From: Oscillospiraceae bacterium
Lineage (GTDB): Bacteria > Bacillota > Clostridia > Oscillospirales > Ruminococcaceae
Direction: 5' to 3'
NCBI GenBank assembly: GCA_003512525.1
Contig: DOQG01000058.1
Location: 1 to 64,000 of the forward strand
Length of the DNA: 64,000 bases
The stretch's first letter is position 1. Each line of letters opens with the position of its first letter. Of this stretch, positions 24,372-31,901 are shown one piece after another. The notes beneath the pieces are model-generated. The model saw only the letters and a list, made by a program, of their open reading frames with translations, ran no database searches and was not told the origin of the DNA. The position numbers were made by a program, and so were the translations under genes.

Positions 24372-24967
24372 TGGCTGAATATAATTCTCAGCCGCTTATA
24401 CTGGCGGCGCAGGAATTTGCAAAGCTTCCCGGCATAGGGCTAAAGACCGCACAGCGTCTTGCGTATTATATACTAAACGCTCCCGAGGAAGACGTTGAGC
24501 AGTTTGCCGCAGGTATACTCTCGGCAAGGCGCAGTATGAAGATTTGTAAGGAATGCCAGAACATATGCAGCTCCGACAAGTGCGATATATGCTCAAGCGA
24601 CCGCAGGGATCATAGAGTGATATGCGTTGTCGAAAGCCCCAAGGACGTTTCCGCAATAGAGCGTAGCGGCGGCTTTGACGGAGTATATCATGTACTGCAC
24701 GGGCTTTTATCGCCGATGAACGGCATAGGACCAGAGCAATTGAAGATAAAAGAACTTATGGCAAGACTTTCTGATGCAGATGAGGTTATTATGGCTACCA
24801 GTCCGACTATTGAGGGAGAAGCCACAGCGACTTATCTTTCGCGAATGATAAAGCAGCTCGGAGTAAAGGTAACAAGGCTCGCTTACGGACTGCCCGCGGG
24901 CGCTTCGCTCGAATATGCCGATGACGTAACGCTTCAGAGAGCGCTGGAAAACCGTAACGAGATCTAA
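24371..24967 (+). CDS. recR: Recombination mediator RecR
   Basis: A 198-residue protein of the RecFOR pathway that helps load RecA at gaps. HhH region: FAKLPGIGLKTAQRLAYYIL. Zinc finger: CKECQNICSSDKCDIC. Toprim domain: ICVVESPKDVSAIERSGGFDGVYHVLHGLLSPMNGIGPEQL, then EVIMATSPTIEGEATATYLSRMIK. C-terminal Walker-like: VTRLAYGLPAGASLEYADDVTLQRALENR. The length is standard. Confidence 0.98.
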   Translation: MAEYNSQPLILAAQEFAKLPGIGLKTAQRLAYYILNAPEEDVEQFAAGILSARRSMKICKECQNICSSDKCDICSSDRRDHRVICVVESPKDVSAIERSGGFDGVYHVLHGLLSPMNGIGPEQLKIKELMARLSDADEVIMATSPTIEGEATATYLSRMIKQLGVKVTRLAYGLPAGASLEYADDVTLQRALENRNEI

Positions 24968-25040
24968 TGCAGCATTGCATGATTATTATAGCGCGGTTGT
25001 CTTAAAATTCAGAATTACTTTCGGGGAAAGGAACACGATA

Positions 25041-25844
25041 ATGACACAGGAACAGTTAAACGCAATTCAGGCAAAAACCAAAAAGATCACAAACCATCAG
25101 TTACTTGAGATAGTAAAAAGATTGAAAAAGGCATCGGATGAAAAAGTAAATCCCGAGCCTGAGGAGCAGGCAAAGTATATCGACGCACTGATGGAAGCAA
25201 AGCTTATTGCACCGGTCACTATAACCGATATGAACGGCGAAACGGAAAATCAGATAAAGGTGCAGTTCTCCAGCCTTACAAACCCTCAGAAGGAAAGATA
25301 TTTTATGGTATTCACCGACATTGAAACCATGCGCAAGAACATACAGGATACCGACAAGATCTTTCTGATCGCCGTTACATACAAGGATCTCGCGGCTATG
25401 CTTGCTTCTCCCAACTGTGCTATGAAGGGTTTTGTTATCAATCCCTTCACAGAGAATATAATCTGCGGACCTCAGCAGTCGGTGGTTATATCCCGTTATA
25501 TCAATCAGAAGAGATTTAACAACGGCGAGCTTACTGTCATCAACGAAGTAACAGGCGTGCCCGAAACCGTAACAAAGCCTATAATAAAGTACTTTGATGA
25601 GCGCAAGGATGTTAAAAAGGCATACATAATGAATATGCGCAAGGTAAATCAGCTCAACCGTCTTATAATTGTTGATTATGAGGGTGAGGACGATAAGTTC
25701 AACGATTTCGCAAGCGATTTCACAGACAAGGTGCTCAAGGACATAAATGATGAAAAAGCACCGTTTATGGTTATGAACTTCAACCAGCCCGCCGCAAAGC
25801 AGGCAACCAAGGAAAAAGTACCGTTCTATGTAAAAGTGGGATAA
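25041..25844 (+). CDS. SseB-domain protein
   Basis: A 267-residue cytoplasmic protein. ATG at 25041 follows GGGAAAGGAACACGATA; an in-frame upstream ATG at 24975 lacks such a site. The SseB N-terminal fold (about 35-140) shows YIDALMEAKLIAPVTI, NPQKERYFMVFTDIETMRK and AMKGFVINPFTENIICG. The second half (about 150-250) repeats an alpha/beta layout typical of the SseB C-terminal domain. Cellular role is poorly known; this group is common in Clostridia. Confidence 0.8.
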   Translation: MTQEQLNAIQAKTKKITNHQLLEIVKRLKKASDEKVNPEPEEQAKYIDALMEAKLIAPVTITDMNGETENQIKVQFSSLTNPQKERYFMVFTDIETMRKNIQDTDKIFLIAVTYKDLAAMLASPNCAMKGFVINPFTENIICGPQQSVVISRYINQKRFNNGELTVINEVTGVPETVTKPIIKYFDERKDVKKAYIMNMRKVNQLNRLIIVDYEGEDDKFNDFASDFTDKVLKDINDEKAPFMVMNFNQPAAKQATKEKVPFYVKVG

Positions 25845-25896
25845 TGTACAGCTATTGACCCGACAAGAAATGGGTTTCACAGAAAAATCAACACAA

Positions 25897-25923
25897 AAAA
25901 AAGAGGCGCAAGCCTCTTTTTTG
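25897..25923 (+). terminator. Terminator of the recR/SseB transcript
   Basis: AAAAAAGAGGC/GCCTCTTTTTT hairpin with a short loop. Confidence 0.85.
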
Positions 25924-26032
25924 TTTATTCTGCGGAATTTTTCGTTAATTTTTTGCATTTACTTGACGAAAAAGCGGTAATGATATATCATTATACTGTA
26001 TAAATGGGTTCAGATACAGAACAGGAGACAGT

Positions 26033-26680
26033 ATGGATACTATTATTTCAGCATCACTTCTGGCGAGTGATCTTGCAAATATAGAAAAAGAAATACGCCG
26101 TACAGAAAATGCAGGAGTAGACTGGCTTCATATTGACGTTATGGACGGAGTATTTGTAGATAATATAACTTACGGAAATAATGTTGTGACCGCTATGCGC
26201 AAAGTAAGCGATATATATTTTGACACACATCTGATGGTAGCAGACCCGACAAAGCTGATACCGTTGTTTGCAAAAGCAGGGAGCAATATGGTGACCATAC
26301 ACCTTGAAAGCAAAGGTGATACAGAAGCTAATCTTACGGAGATAAGAGAAGCGGGTATGCAGTCGGGACTTGCTATAAAGCCCGCCACAAACTGGAAAGA
26401 GGTTATACCTTATCTTCCGCTTTGTGATATGGTGCTTGTAATGACTGTCGAACCGGGTTACGGCGGACAGGGCTTTATTCCCGAATGTGCCGATAAAATC
26501 GCGAAGCTTCGCAGATACTGCGAAGAGAACGGCTTCGGAAAAATGAACATTCAGGTAGACGGCGGTATAAACGCCGCTACAGCCGTAACGGTAAAAAGCG
26601 CCGGTGCAAATGTGCTGGTAGCGGGAACTTATCTTTTCAAGGCAGATGATATGAAGAATGCCGCAGACGCAATACGTTAA
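26033..26680 (+). CDS. rpe: Ribulose-phosphate 3-epimerase
   Basis: A 215-residue (beta/alpha)8 metalloenzyme of the pentose phosphate pathway that interconverts ribulose 5-phosphate and xylulose 5-phosphate. Motifs: ISASLLASDLANIEKEI, WLHIDVMDGVFVDNITYG (His and Asp metal ligands), DTHLMVADP, VLVMTVEPGYGGQGFIPE and IQVDGGINAATA. ACAGGAGACAGT precedes ATG. Its 3' end overlaps that of the convergent mecA gene by 4 bases. Confidence 0.97.
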   Translation: MDTIISASLLASDLANIEKEIRRTENAGVDWLHIDVMDGVFVDNITYGNNVVTAMRKVSDIYFDTHLMVADPTKLIPLFAKAGSNMVTIHLESKGDTEANLTEIREAGMQSGLAIKPATNWKEVIPYLPLCDMVLVMTVEPGYGGQGFIPECADKIAKLRRYCEENGFGKMNIQVDGGINAATAVTVKSAGANVLVAGTYLFKADDMKNAADAIR

Positions 26681-27228
26681 AAGCAGGACGGCAGGATATC
26701 GAGCGCTTTATCGGTAAGCAATGAATAATACTCTTCAGTGTCGCACACGATCAGCTCGTCTGTATATGTCAGCACGGAATATTCCGCAGATATGCGGAGC
26801 ACAGCCGTTATATCCGATGTCGGGTATACGAGGAGTCGATAGCTGTTGTCTGTAGTGCAGTAGTAAAGAAGCGCTTTATGCGATGATCTTTTCAATGCTT
26901 TGCACAAAGCGGCAAGCTCGTTTACCGATCCTGTACATACTATTTCGTTGTTGCGCGATGATCTGTCGGTATTTTTCTGCGTCCCCTTAAGGCAAGAAAT
27001 ATACAGGATACACCCGCCGTTGCTTTTCGGGAACGCTTCGACCAGCAAACGTTCTCCGCACAGCTTTAAGCCGTGGTCTTCGCTCAGGCAAGATATAAGT
27101 CTTGACAGCGCAAGCTCCGCAGAATGCGAATGCCCGGATATATCCTCGCTTTTTATGTGATAGCCGCTCATATCCGACGGTTCAAGCGTAATTTTTACGG
27201 TATTTCCCGCAAGGTCGTCAATTTGCAT
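26677..27228 (-). CDS. MecA-like ClpC adaptor protein
   Basis: A 183-residue protein starting MQIDDLAGNTVKITLEPSDMSGYHI, with GGAGG 6 bases before ATG; a 23-codon longer frame lacks a ribosome site. The N-terminal strand-helix pattern and the C-terminal segment FNELAALCKALKR-like (SVNELAALCKALKRSSHKALLYYCTTDNSYRLLVYP) match MecA/YpbH adaptors, which present substrates to ClpCP. Similarity is at the level of pattern, so the assignment is good but not certain. It is transcribed divergently from the Rnf cluster. Confidence 0.72.
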   Translation of the reverse strand: MQIDDLAGNTVKITLEPSDMSGYHIKSEDISGHSHSAELALSRLISCLSEDHGLKLCGERLLVEAFPKSNGGCILYISCLKGTQKNTDRSSRNNEIVCTGSVNELAALCKALKRSSHKALLYYCTTDNSYRLLVYPTSDITAVLRISAEYSVLTYTDELIVCDTEEYYSLLTDKALDILPSCF

Positions 27229-27289
27229 AAGACACCTCCGATAAACATAATTACAGACAGTTTTACGGTCTGAAAGGATAAAAAAAGTA

Positions 27290-28630
27290 ATGAACACACC
27301 TACAAATGAAGCTTTGCTTAAAAAGATAGATGAAGCGCCTTTGCTTATGTCAAGGGAGGCGGCGCGAAAAAAGCTCCGTAAGCCGCGCAGTATATACGGG
27401 GATCAGATACTGTTTATGCTTGCGATAACGGTAATAGCGACCTGCTTTTACGGTTGGCGCGTAGTTGCCGTATGCGTATGCTCGGTGCTGAGCTGTATAC
27501 TGACTGATATGATAGGCTGCTTCCTGTCAAAAAAGGAATACGGCGTAAAGGATCTGTCCACTATCGCCTATGGTATGGCACTGGCGCTTATGCTCCCCGC
27601 AAGCGTTGAGTATTATATAGTGGTGATCGGTGCGGTGCTTGCGATAACGGTAAAGCATATATTCGGCGGCAAGGATAACTACATATTCAATCCCGCCGCA
27701 GTCGCTATCGCTTTTTTGATAATATGTTATCCCACGCAGGTCCTGATGTACCCTCAGCTCGGTACACATCCCGAGATATTCGGTGAAGCCGGAACTCTTG
27801 TAAGCGGTATTGAGAGCAGCTTTATCAAGAACGGCGCTATGCCTTCGCTTACGCCTCTTGAGATACTTATGGGTCGTTTTGCGGGTCCTATGGGCACAAC
27901 TCATATATTGGTGCTTATAGTGAGCGGTATCTGCCTTATCTGCCGCAGGAGCGTTTCATTGTCGGCAACAGTAGGCGGCATTGCCGTGATGGGTGTGCTG
28001 TCGTATCTTACAAGCAGTGTACAGCCTGCTACCGATGCGGTCGTATTCCGGTTCATAAGCGGATTTGTACTGTTCGGATTTATCTTCCTTGCAAGCGATC
28101 CGCAGACGCTTCCGCTTACAAACGGCGGCAGAATGCTGTACGGTATCGCCCTCGGAATTATTACGGTAATATTCCGCAGCGCCGCAAATATCGAAGGTAT
28201 ATTCGTGTTCTCGCTTCTGATAGTAAATGCGCTTTCGCTGTACCTTGACAAGCTTGCATTCGTGATAGCGACCGAAACAAAACAGATAGCAAGATATTTA
28301 AAGCACAACCTGGGCTCTTTCGAGCGTATGACAAAGGATGTAAAGCAAGGCAGGATGCCCTCGCTTTCGGATACGCAGGAAATAATGATAGAACCTGTTA
28401 ATTATAATATGCCTCCTATCGATAATAAGGTGACAAAAGTAAAGCGTCACAAAAAGTCGGTATTCGAGAATATCTCGGATAAAATATCGGATGTGGCAAA
28501 GAAGAAAAACGCCGCAAAGGAAAACAATACAACGCAGAACACCGCCGATAACGCGGTAAGCGAAACGGAGAAGGAGGCGCAAAATGGCTCAGGCAAAACA
28601 GTTGAAGCCGGAAAAGACGCGGAAAAGTGA
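27290..28630 (+). CDS. rnfD: RnfD-like membrane subunit with altered flavin motif
   Basis: A 446-residue membrane protein of the RnfD/NqrB family with about ten membrane helices and a charged, lysine-rich tail (about 360-446). Family landmarks: IAYGMALALMLPA, KHIFGGKDNYIFNPAAVAIAFLI, MGRFAGPMG and FLASDPQTLPLTNGGRMLYG. RnfD normally carries FMN on Thr of an SGAT motif; the corresponding segment here reads VSGIESSFIKNG (residues 171-182), so the acceptor Thr appears replaced. The tail overlaps the rnfE start by 47 bases. The gene leads a compact operon with rnfE and rnfA. rnfC, rnfG and rnfB are absent from this locus. Confidence 0.85.
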   Translation: MNTPTNEALLKKIDEAPLLMSREAARKKLRKPRSIYGDQILFMLAITVIATCFYGWRVVAVCVCSVLSCILTDMIGCFLSKKEYGVKDLSTIAYGMALALMLPASVEYYIVVIGAVLAITVKHIFGGKDNYIFNPAAVAIAFLIICYPTQVLMYPQLGTHPEIFGEAGTLVSGIESSFIKNGAMPSLTPLEILMGRFAGPMGTTHILVLIVSGICLICRRSVSLSATVGGIAVMGVLSYLTSSVQPATDAVVFRFISGFVLFGFIFLASDPQTLPLTNGGRMLYGIALGIITVIFRSAANIEGIFVFSLLIVNALSLYLDKLAFVIATETKQIARYLKHNLGSFERMTKDVKQGRMPSLSDTQEIMIEPVNYNMPPIDNKVTKVKRHKKSVFENISDKISDVAKKKNAAKENNTTQNTADNAVSETEKEAQNGSGKTVEAGKDAEK

Positions 28631-29348
28631 TTTCAGGTTCACGCGCGATCTTATAGACGGACTTGCAAAGCAGAACGTTGTGCTGATGACCGGTATTGTA
28701 AACGCGCCCGTCATAATTGCCGCAACGACATTCAAGAAAGGCGTTGTTATAGCGCTTGCATTCGCAATAATATCGTTTCTGACGATCGTCACTTGCTCAT
28801 TCGTCCCCAAAAAGATAGTATACACTCTCAGAGTAATTATATATGCGCTGGTAGGCTCGGTCTATTATATCCCTACCGTGCTTCTTTTAGAGCAGATATT
28901 CCCGCTCACGGTCGAACTTATCGGCATATATATGCCGCTTATCATTATAAATGCGCTTATATTCTCAAAGACAGAAAGCCGTTTTTATCTTGAGAGCAAG
29001 CTGAAAATGATGATAGATGTTATATTCTTTATAATCGGGTTTGATGTGGTATGTGTATTGACAGGCGGTTTCAGGGAGCTTATCTGCTTCGGAACATTTG
29101 CCGGCATACAGCTGTTTGATTTTAAGATAGCGGCTCTTGAATCTCCGTTCGGCGGATTTATTCTTGTCGGTATAATGGCGGGCACATTCAGAGCACTTTA
29201 CAACTATCTGCGCAACCGCAGGATAAGGCAGAACAGTCAAGAGCAGAACAAGGCGGCGGAGCGGACATTCCGTTCAAGCACCGACAACACAGCAAAGCCT
29301 GCGGCTCTGACCGATAACGGCAGCACAAAGGAGCAGAGCAATGGATAA
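28584..29348 (+). CDS. rnfE: RnfE-like membrane subunit lacking iron-sulfur cysteines
   Basis: A 254-residue RnfE/NqrD family protein with six membrane helices (about 30-215) and a hydrophilic tail. The family start GLxKxNxxLxxxxxxxP is seen in DGLAKQNVVLMTGIVNAPVIIAAT, where canonical RnfE has GLCP; the Cys is Ala41. The second symmetric site IGIYMPLIIINALIFSKTE corresponds to GIFIPLIVTNCxxxGRAE; the Cys is Ala124. These two cysteines normally hold half of the intramembrane [2Fe-2S] cluster. SPFGGFILVGIMAG resembles the usual last helix. It overlaps rnfA by 8 bases. Confidence 0.85.
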   Translation: MAQAKQLKPEKTRKSDFRFTRDLIDGLAKQNVVLMTGIVNAPVIIAATTFKKGVVIALAFAIISFLTIVTCSFVPKKIVYTLRVIIYALVGSVYYIPTVLLLEQIFPLTVELIGIYMPLIIINALIFSKTESRFYLESKLKMMIDVIFFIIGFDVVCVLTGGFRELICFGTFAGIQLFDFKIAALESPFGGFILVGIMAGTFRALYNYLRNRRIRQNSQEQNKAAERTFRSSTDNTAKPAALTDNGSTKEQSNG

Positions 29349-29937
29349 ATTAGTATTGTTTATAAATACCGCCATGCTTGCCATGTTCGTAGAAAACGCG
29401 ATATTCTCACGCGCGCTCGGCACAAGCGTTGCGTTTTATGCCTCAAGGAAGAAAGAGAGCATATTCGGACTGGGGCTCGGCATAACCTATGTTATTGTGG
29501 TTTCAAGCTGTATTACGTTCTTTATAGACGGGTGGCTTGCCGACTGGCAGTATTTTTATGTTGTCATGCCGCTTATATACACATTTATCGTGAGCATAGT
29601 ATATACGGGCAGTCTGCTCCTACTGTGGAGATTTCTGCCAAAGATATTCAGAAATATCAAGAAATACGTTCACCTGTCTGTATTCAATGCGGCAGTGCTC
29701 GGAGCACTGTTTCTTAATACGACATATCACGGTGATTTTCTTTCATATATGGGATTTGGTGTCGGAATTGCGGCAGGATTTTTCATTGCTGTGTTCTTTT
29801 TGCATATTGCAAATGAAAGGCTCAACTCGCCGCTTATTCCCGAGGCTTTCAGAGGAATGCCGATAATGATGGTATTTGTCGGTATAATGTCACTTGCATT
29901 CTATGCGCTTACCGGTTATAACACGGGAGCTATCTGA
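29341..29937 (+). CDS. rnfA: RnfA-like membrane subunit lacking iron-sulfur cysteines
   Basis: A 198-residue, six-helix RnfA/NqrE family protein. Alignable segments: KESIFGLGLGITYV, SVFNAAVLGALFLN (canonical TTNCAVLGVALLN), VGIAAGFFIAVFFLHIANERLN and PEAFRGMPIMMVFVGIMSLAFYALTGY, close to the canonical C-terminus. The second cluster Cys is Ala117. The first site (canonical FLGLCPF) reads RALGTSVAF and has no Cys; the first 55 residues contain none. The fold looks intact and well conserved, so this is a working gene and not a decayed one. Confidence 0.87.
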   Translation: MDKLVLFINTAMLAMFVENAIFSRALGTSVAFYASRKKESIFGLGLGITYVIVVSSCITFFIDGWLADWQYFYVVMPLIYTFIVSIVYTGSLLLLWRFLPKIFRNIKKYVHLSVFNAAVLGALFLNTTYHGDFLSYMGFGVGIAAGFFIAVFFLHIANERLNSPLIPEAFRGMPIMMVFVGIMSLAFYALTGYNTGAI

Positions 29938-29962
29938 TAATTTCTGAAACGGAGATACTGAT

Positions 29963-31234
29963 ATGAGCAGAAAAAAAGGATTTAAGGTAAAACGTTCAAG
30001 GCGCAATCTATACAAAAGGCGTAAAAGCACCGGAAGAAAGATCTTCGAGGGTGTGCTTTTTGTCGTGATATTGGGTGCGCTTGTATTTGTGGGATATTCG
30101 GTAGCATCGCCGCTGATAAAATTCTTCAGCGGAAACGGCAACACCTCCTCAGCGAGTGAGCCTGCGTGGACACCGCCCGAATCCGTACCCGATACATCAA
30201 GCACCGACGATACTTCCGTAAATTCCGGCACGGAAACATCAAAGCCCGATAATACGACATCTTCAGATGAGAGCAAACCCACCGAGGTAACATCGACATA
30301 TGCCGTGCTTGCTCCCGATACGGCAATACAGAGCGAGGACGCGCTCAATAAGTATCTTGCGACCGTCAAGGACAGCGGCTGTAACACAGTCGTATTTACG
30401 CTCAAAAACACGACAGGCGAGCTGTTATATAAATCATCGCTTAAAGCGGTCAAGGACAACACTGACGTGAACAAGGGCAAGCTGACGGCGGCACAGATAG
30501 TAAAGGCTTGCAAGGCGGCAGGCATGACCCCCGCGGCGGCTATAACAACGCTCTACGACCGCAAAACTCCGTATCTTTTCGACAGTGCGGGATATATAAT
30601 CACAGACGGCAACTGGAGCTGGCTTGATGCGGCGGCAGACAACGGCGGCAAGCCGTGGACAACGCCCTACTCGGCTGACGCGGTAAATTATTATGCCGAT
30701 ATCTGCGGCGAGCTTGCAAAGGCAGGATTTGTCGATATCGAGCTTGAAAATACTATCTTCCCGAACTTCCAGTCATATGACTATTCGCTCCTGTCAAAGG
30801 AATTACAGAACGCAAGCAGAAGCGAAAAGCTTGCGGCACTTGCCGAGGCGTGTGCAAAGAAAGCTACAGCGTCAAAGGCAACCGCGACCGTTGAAATAAA
30901 GGCAGACGCACTGCTTACAATGTCGGCAACAGCTTATGATGGCACAGCCGAAATATGGTCGTCAAAGGACAAGATGGCAGACGCAAGAGTGCTCGTAACA
31001 ATGGATACATCGCTTCTCGGTACAAAGCTTCAGACATCAGCCGACAAGACTACAACAGTCGAAAAGGATATCACAAAGGCAGTAACGCAGATATTCACGC
31101 TTGTAAAGAAGACTACAGGCGATACCGGTATCTCGGTCGGCATTACCGGCAGCTCAACTCTCTCCGCCGATGATATCAAAAATTGTAAGACAGCGCTCGA
31201 AAAGCTCGGATTTACCGACATAAGATTTGAATAA
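29963..31234 (+). CDS. Membrane-anchored putative glycoside-hydrolase-like protein
   Basis: A 423-residue protein. A basic N-terminus (KKGFKVKRSRRNLYKRRK) precedes one membrane anchor (about 28-52). A Ser/Thr/Asp/Pro-rich linker (55-115) follows, then an extracytoplasmic domain of about 300 residues. Its pattern (CNTVVFTLKNTTGELLYKS, AKACKAAGMTPAAAITTLYD, YYADICGELAKAGFVDIELENTIFP, and a last strand GFTDIRFE) resembles TIM-barrel DUF4015-type putative glycosidases. No catalytic residues can be fixed with confidence. It starts 25 bases after rnfA on the same strand and is probably in that operon. Confidence 0.68.
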   Translation: MSRKKGFKVKRSRRNLYKRRKSTGRKIFEGVLFVVILGALVFVGYSVASPLIKFFSGNGNTSSASEPAWTPPESVPDTSSTDDTSVNSGTETSKPDNTTSSDESKPTEVTSTYAVLAPDTAIQSEDALNKYLATVKDSGCNTVVFTLKNTTGELLYKSSLKAVKDNTDVNKGKLTAAQIVKACKAAGMTPAAAITTLYDRKTPYLFDSAGYIITDGNWSWLDAAADNGGKPWTTPYSADAVNYYADICGELAKAGFVDIELENTIFPNFQSYDYSLLSKELQNASRSEKLAALAEACAKKATASKATATVEIKADALLTMSATAYDGTAEIWSSKDKMADARVLVTMDTSLLGTKLQTSADKTTTVEKDITKAVTQIFTLVKKTTGDTGISVGITGSSTLSADDIKNCKTALEKLGFTDIRFE

Positions 31235-31248
31235 ATACACAAAAGTGC

Positions 31249-31277
31249 TTGCAATTGTGGGTTTAATAAGTTATAAT
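31249..31277 (+). promoter_or_regulatory. Promoter of yajC
   Basis: TTGCAA (31249-31254), 17-base spacer, TATAAT (31272-31277). Confidence 0.75.
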
Positions 31278-31321
31278 AAGATAAATAGCGAATTTCGCAC
31301 GAAAAAGAAAGGGAACACAAA

Positions 31322-31678
31322 ATGACAGATTTACTGACATTATTAACAAGCGGACAGCCGGCAACAACCACAGGACAGGGCGGAAACGATATCCTCAGCA
31401 TTCTCACAATGCTTATCCCCCTTGCACTGATGGTAGTTATATTCTACTTCCTCATAATCAGACCCGAGAAGAAGCGCGGCAAGAAGATGCAGGAGATGCT
31501 CAACAACCTTGAGGTAGCAGACGAGGTAGTAACAACCGGCGGTATTATCGGCAGAGTATTAAGAGTTACAGATGATACAGTTCTTATCGAAACAGGCTCA
31601 GACAGAACAAAGATCCGTATCTTAAAGAGCAGCATCGCCGAGAACAGAACAGTACACGACGCTGAAGAGTCCAAGTAA
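31322..31678 (+). CDS. yajC: Preprotein translocase subunit YajC
   Basis: A 118-residue protein with one membrane segment (about 29-47, MLIPLALMVVIFYFLIIRP) directly followed by EKKRGKKMQEMLNNLEVADEVVTTGGIIGRVLRV, the YajC signature. It accompanies SecDF in the Sec translocon; secD and secF are not next to it here. AGAAAGGGAAC lies before ATG. Confidence 0.95.
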   Translation: MTDLLTLLTSGQPATTTGQGGNDILSILTMLIPLALMVVIFYFLIIRPEKKRGKKMQEMLNNLEVADEVVTTGGIIGRVLRVTDDTVLIETGSDRTKIRILKSSIAENRTVHDAEESK

Positions 31679-31726
31679 GCAAACGTAAAATTGCCCGGCG
31701 GCACAATATCAATTCAACAGTAATAG

Positions 31727-31756
31727 ATCCACTGCTTCAACGCAGTGGATTTTTTC
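31727..31756 (+). terminator. Terminator of yajC
   Basis: ATCCACTGC/GCAGTGGAT stem with a 6-base loop and TTTTTCT. Confidence 0.88.
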
Positions 31757-31784
31757 TGCCGTCAAGACGGAGGGATCGCCGCCC

Positions 31785-31828
31785 CGATTATCTCCATTTC
31801 CACAAACACCGCCAATCCCGCACTATCC
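31785..31828. repeat. 44-bp repeat, copy left of the second LRR gene
   Basis: CCCGATTATC plus CACCGCCAATCCCGCACTATCCC; the 23-base right part is identical at 34817-34839. The two copies bracket the LRR gene in the same orientation. Confidence 0.7.
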
Positions 31829-31835
31829 CCACGCA

Positions 31836-31873
31836 CAAAAAACCGGGCAACGATCTTAACATCGCCGCCCGGT
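31836..31873 (-). terminator. Terminator of the second LRR gene
   Basis: ACCGGGC/GCCCGGT stem, T run on the minus strand. Confidence 0.75.
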
Positions 31874-31901
31874 CTTATTATTAACTTTTATTCAGTAGCA
31901 G

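Noticed and set aside
25101..25958. 285-codon open frame antisense to the SseB-like gene
   Set aside because: Composition is Cys/Leu/Ile/His-rich as expected for the shadow of a coding frame; no ribosome site; the sense protein has a recognisable fold.
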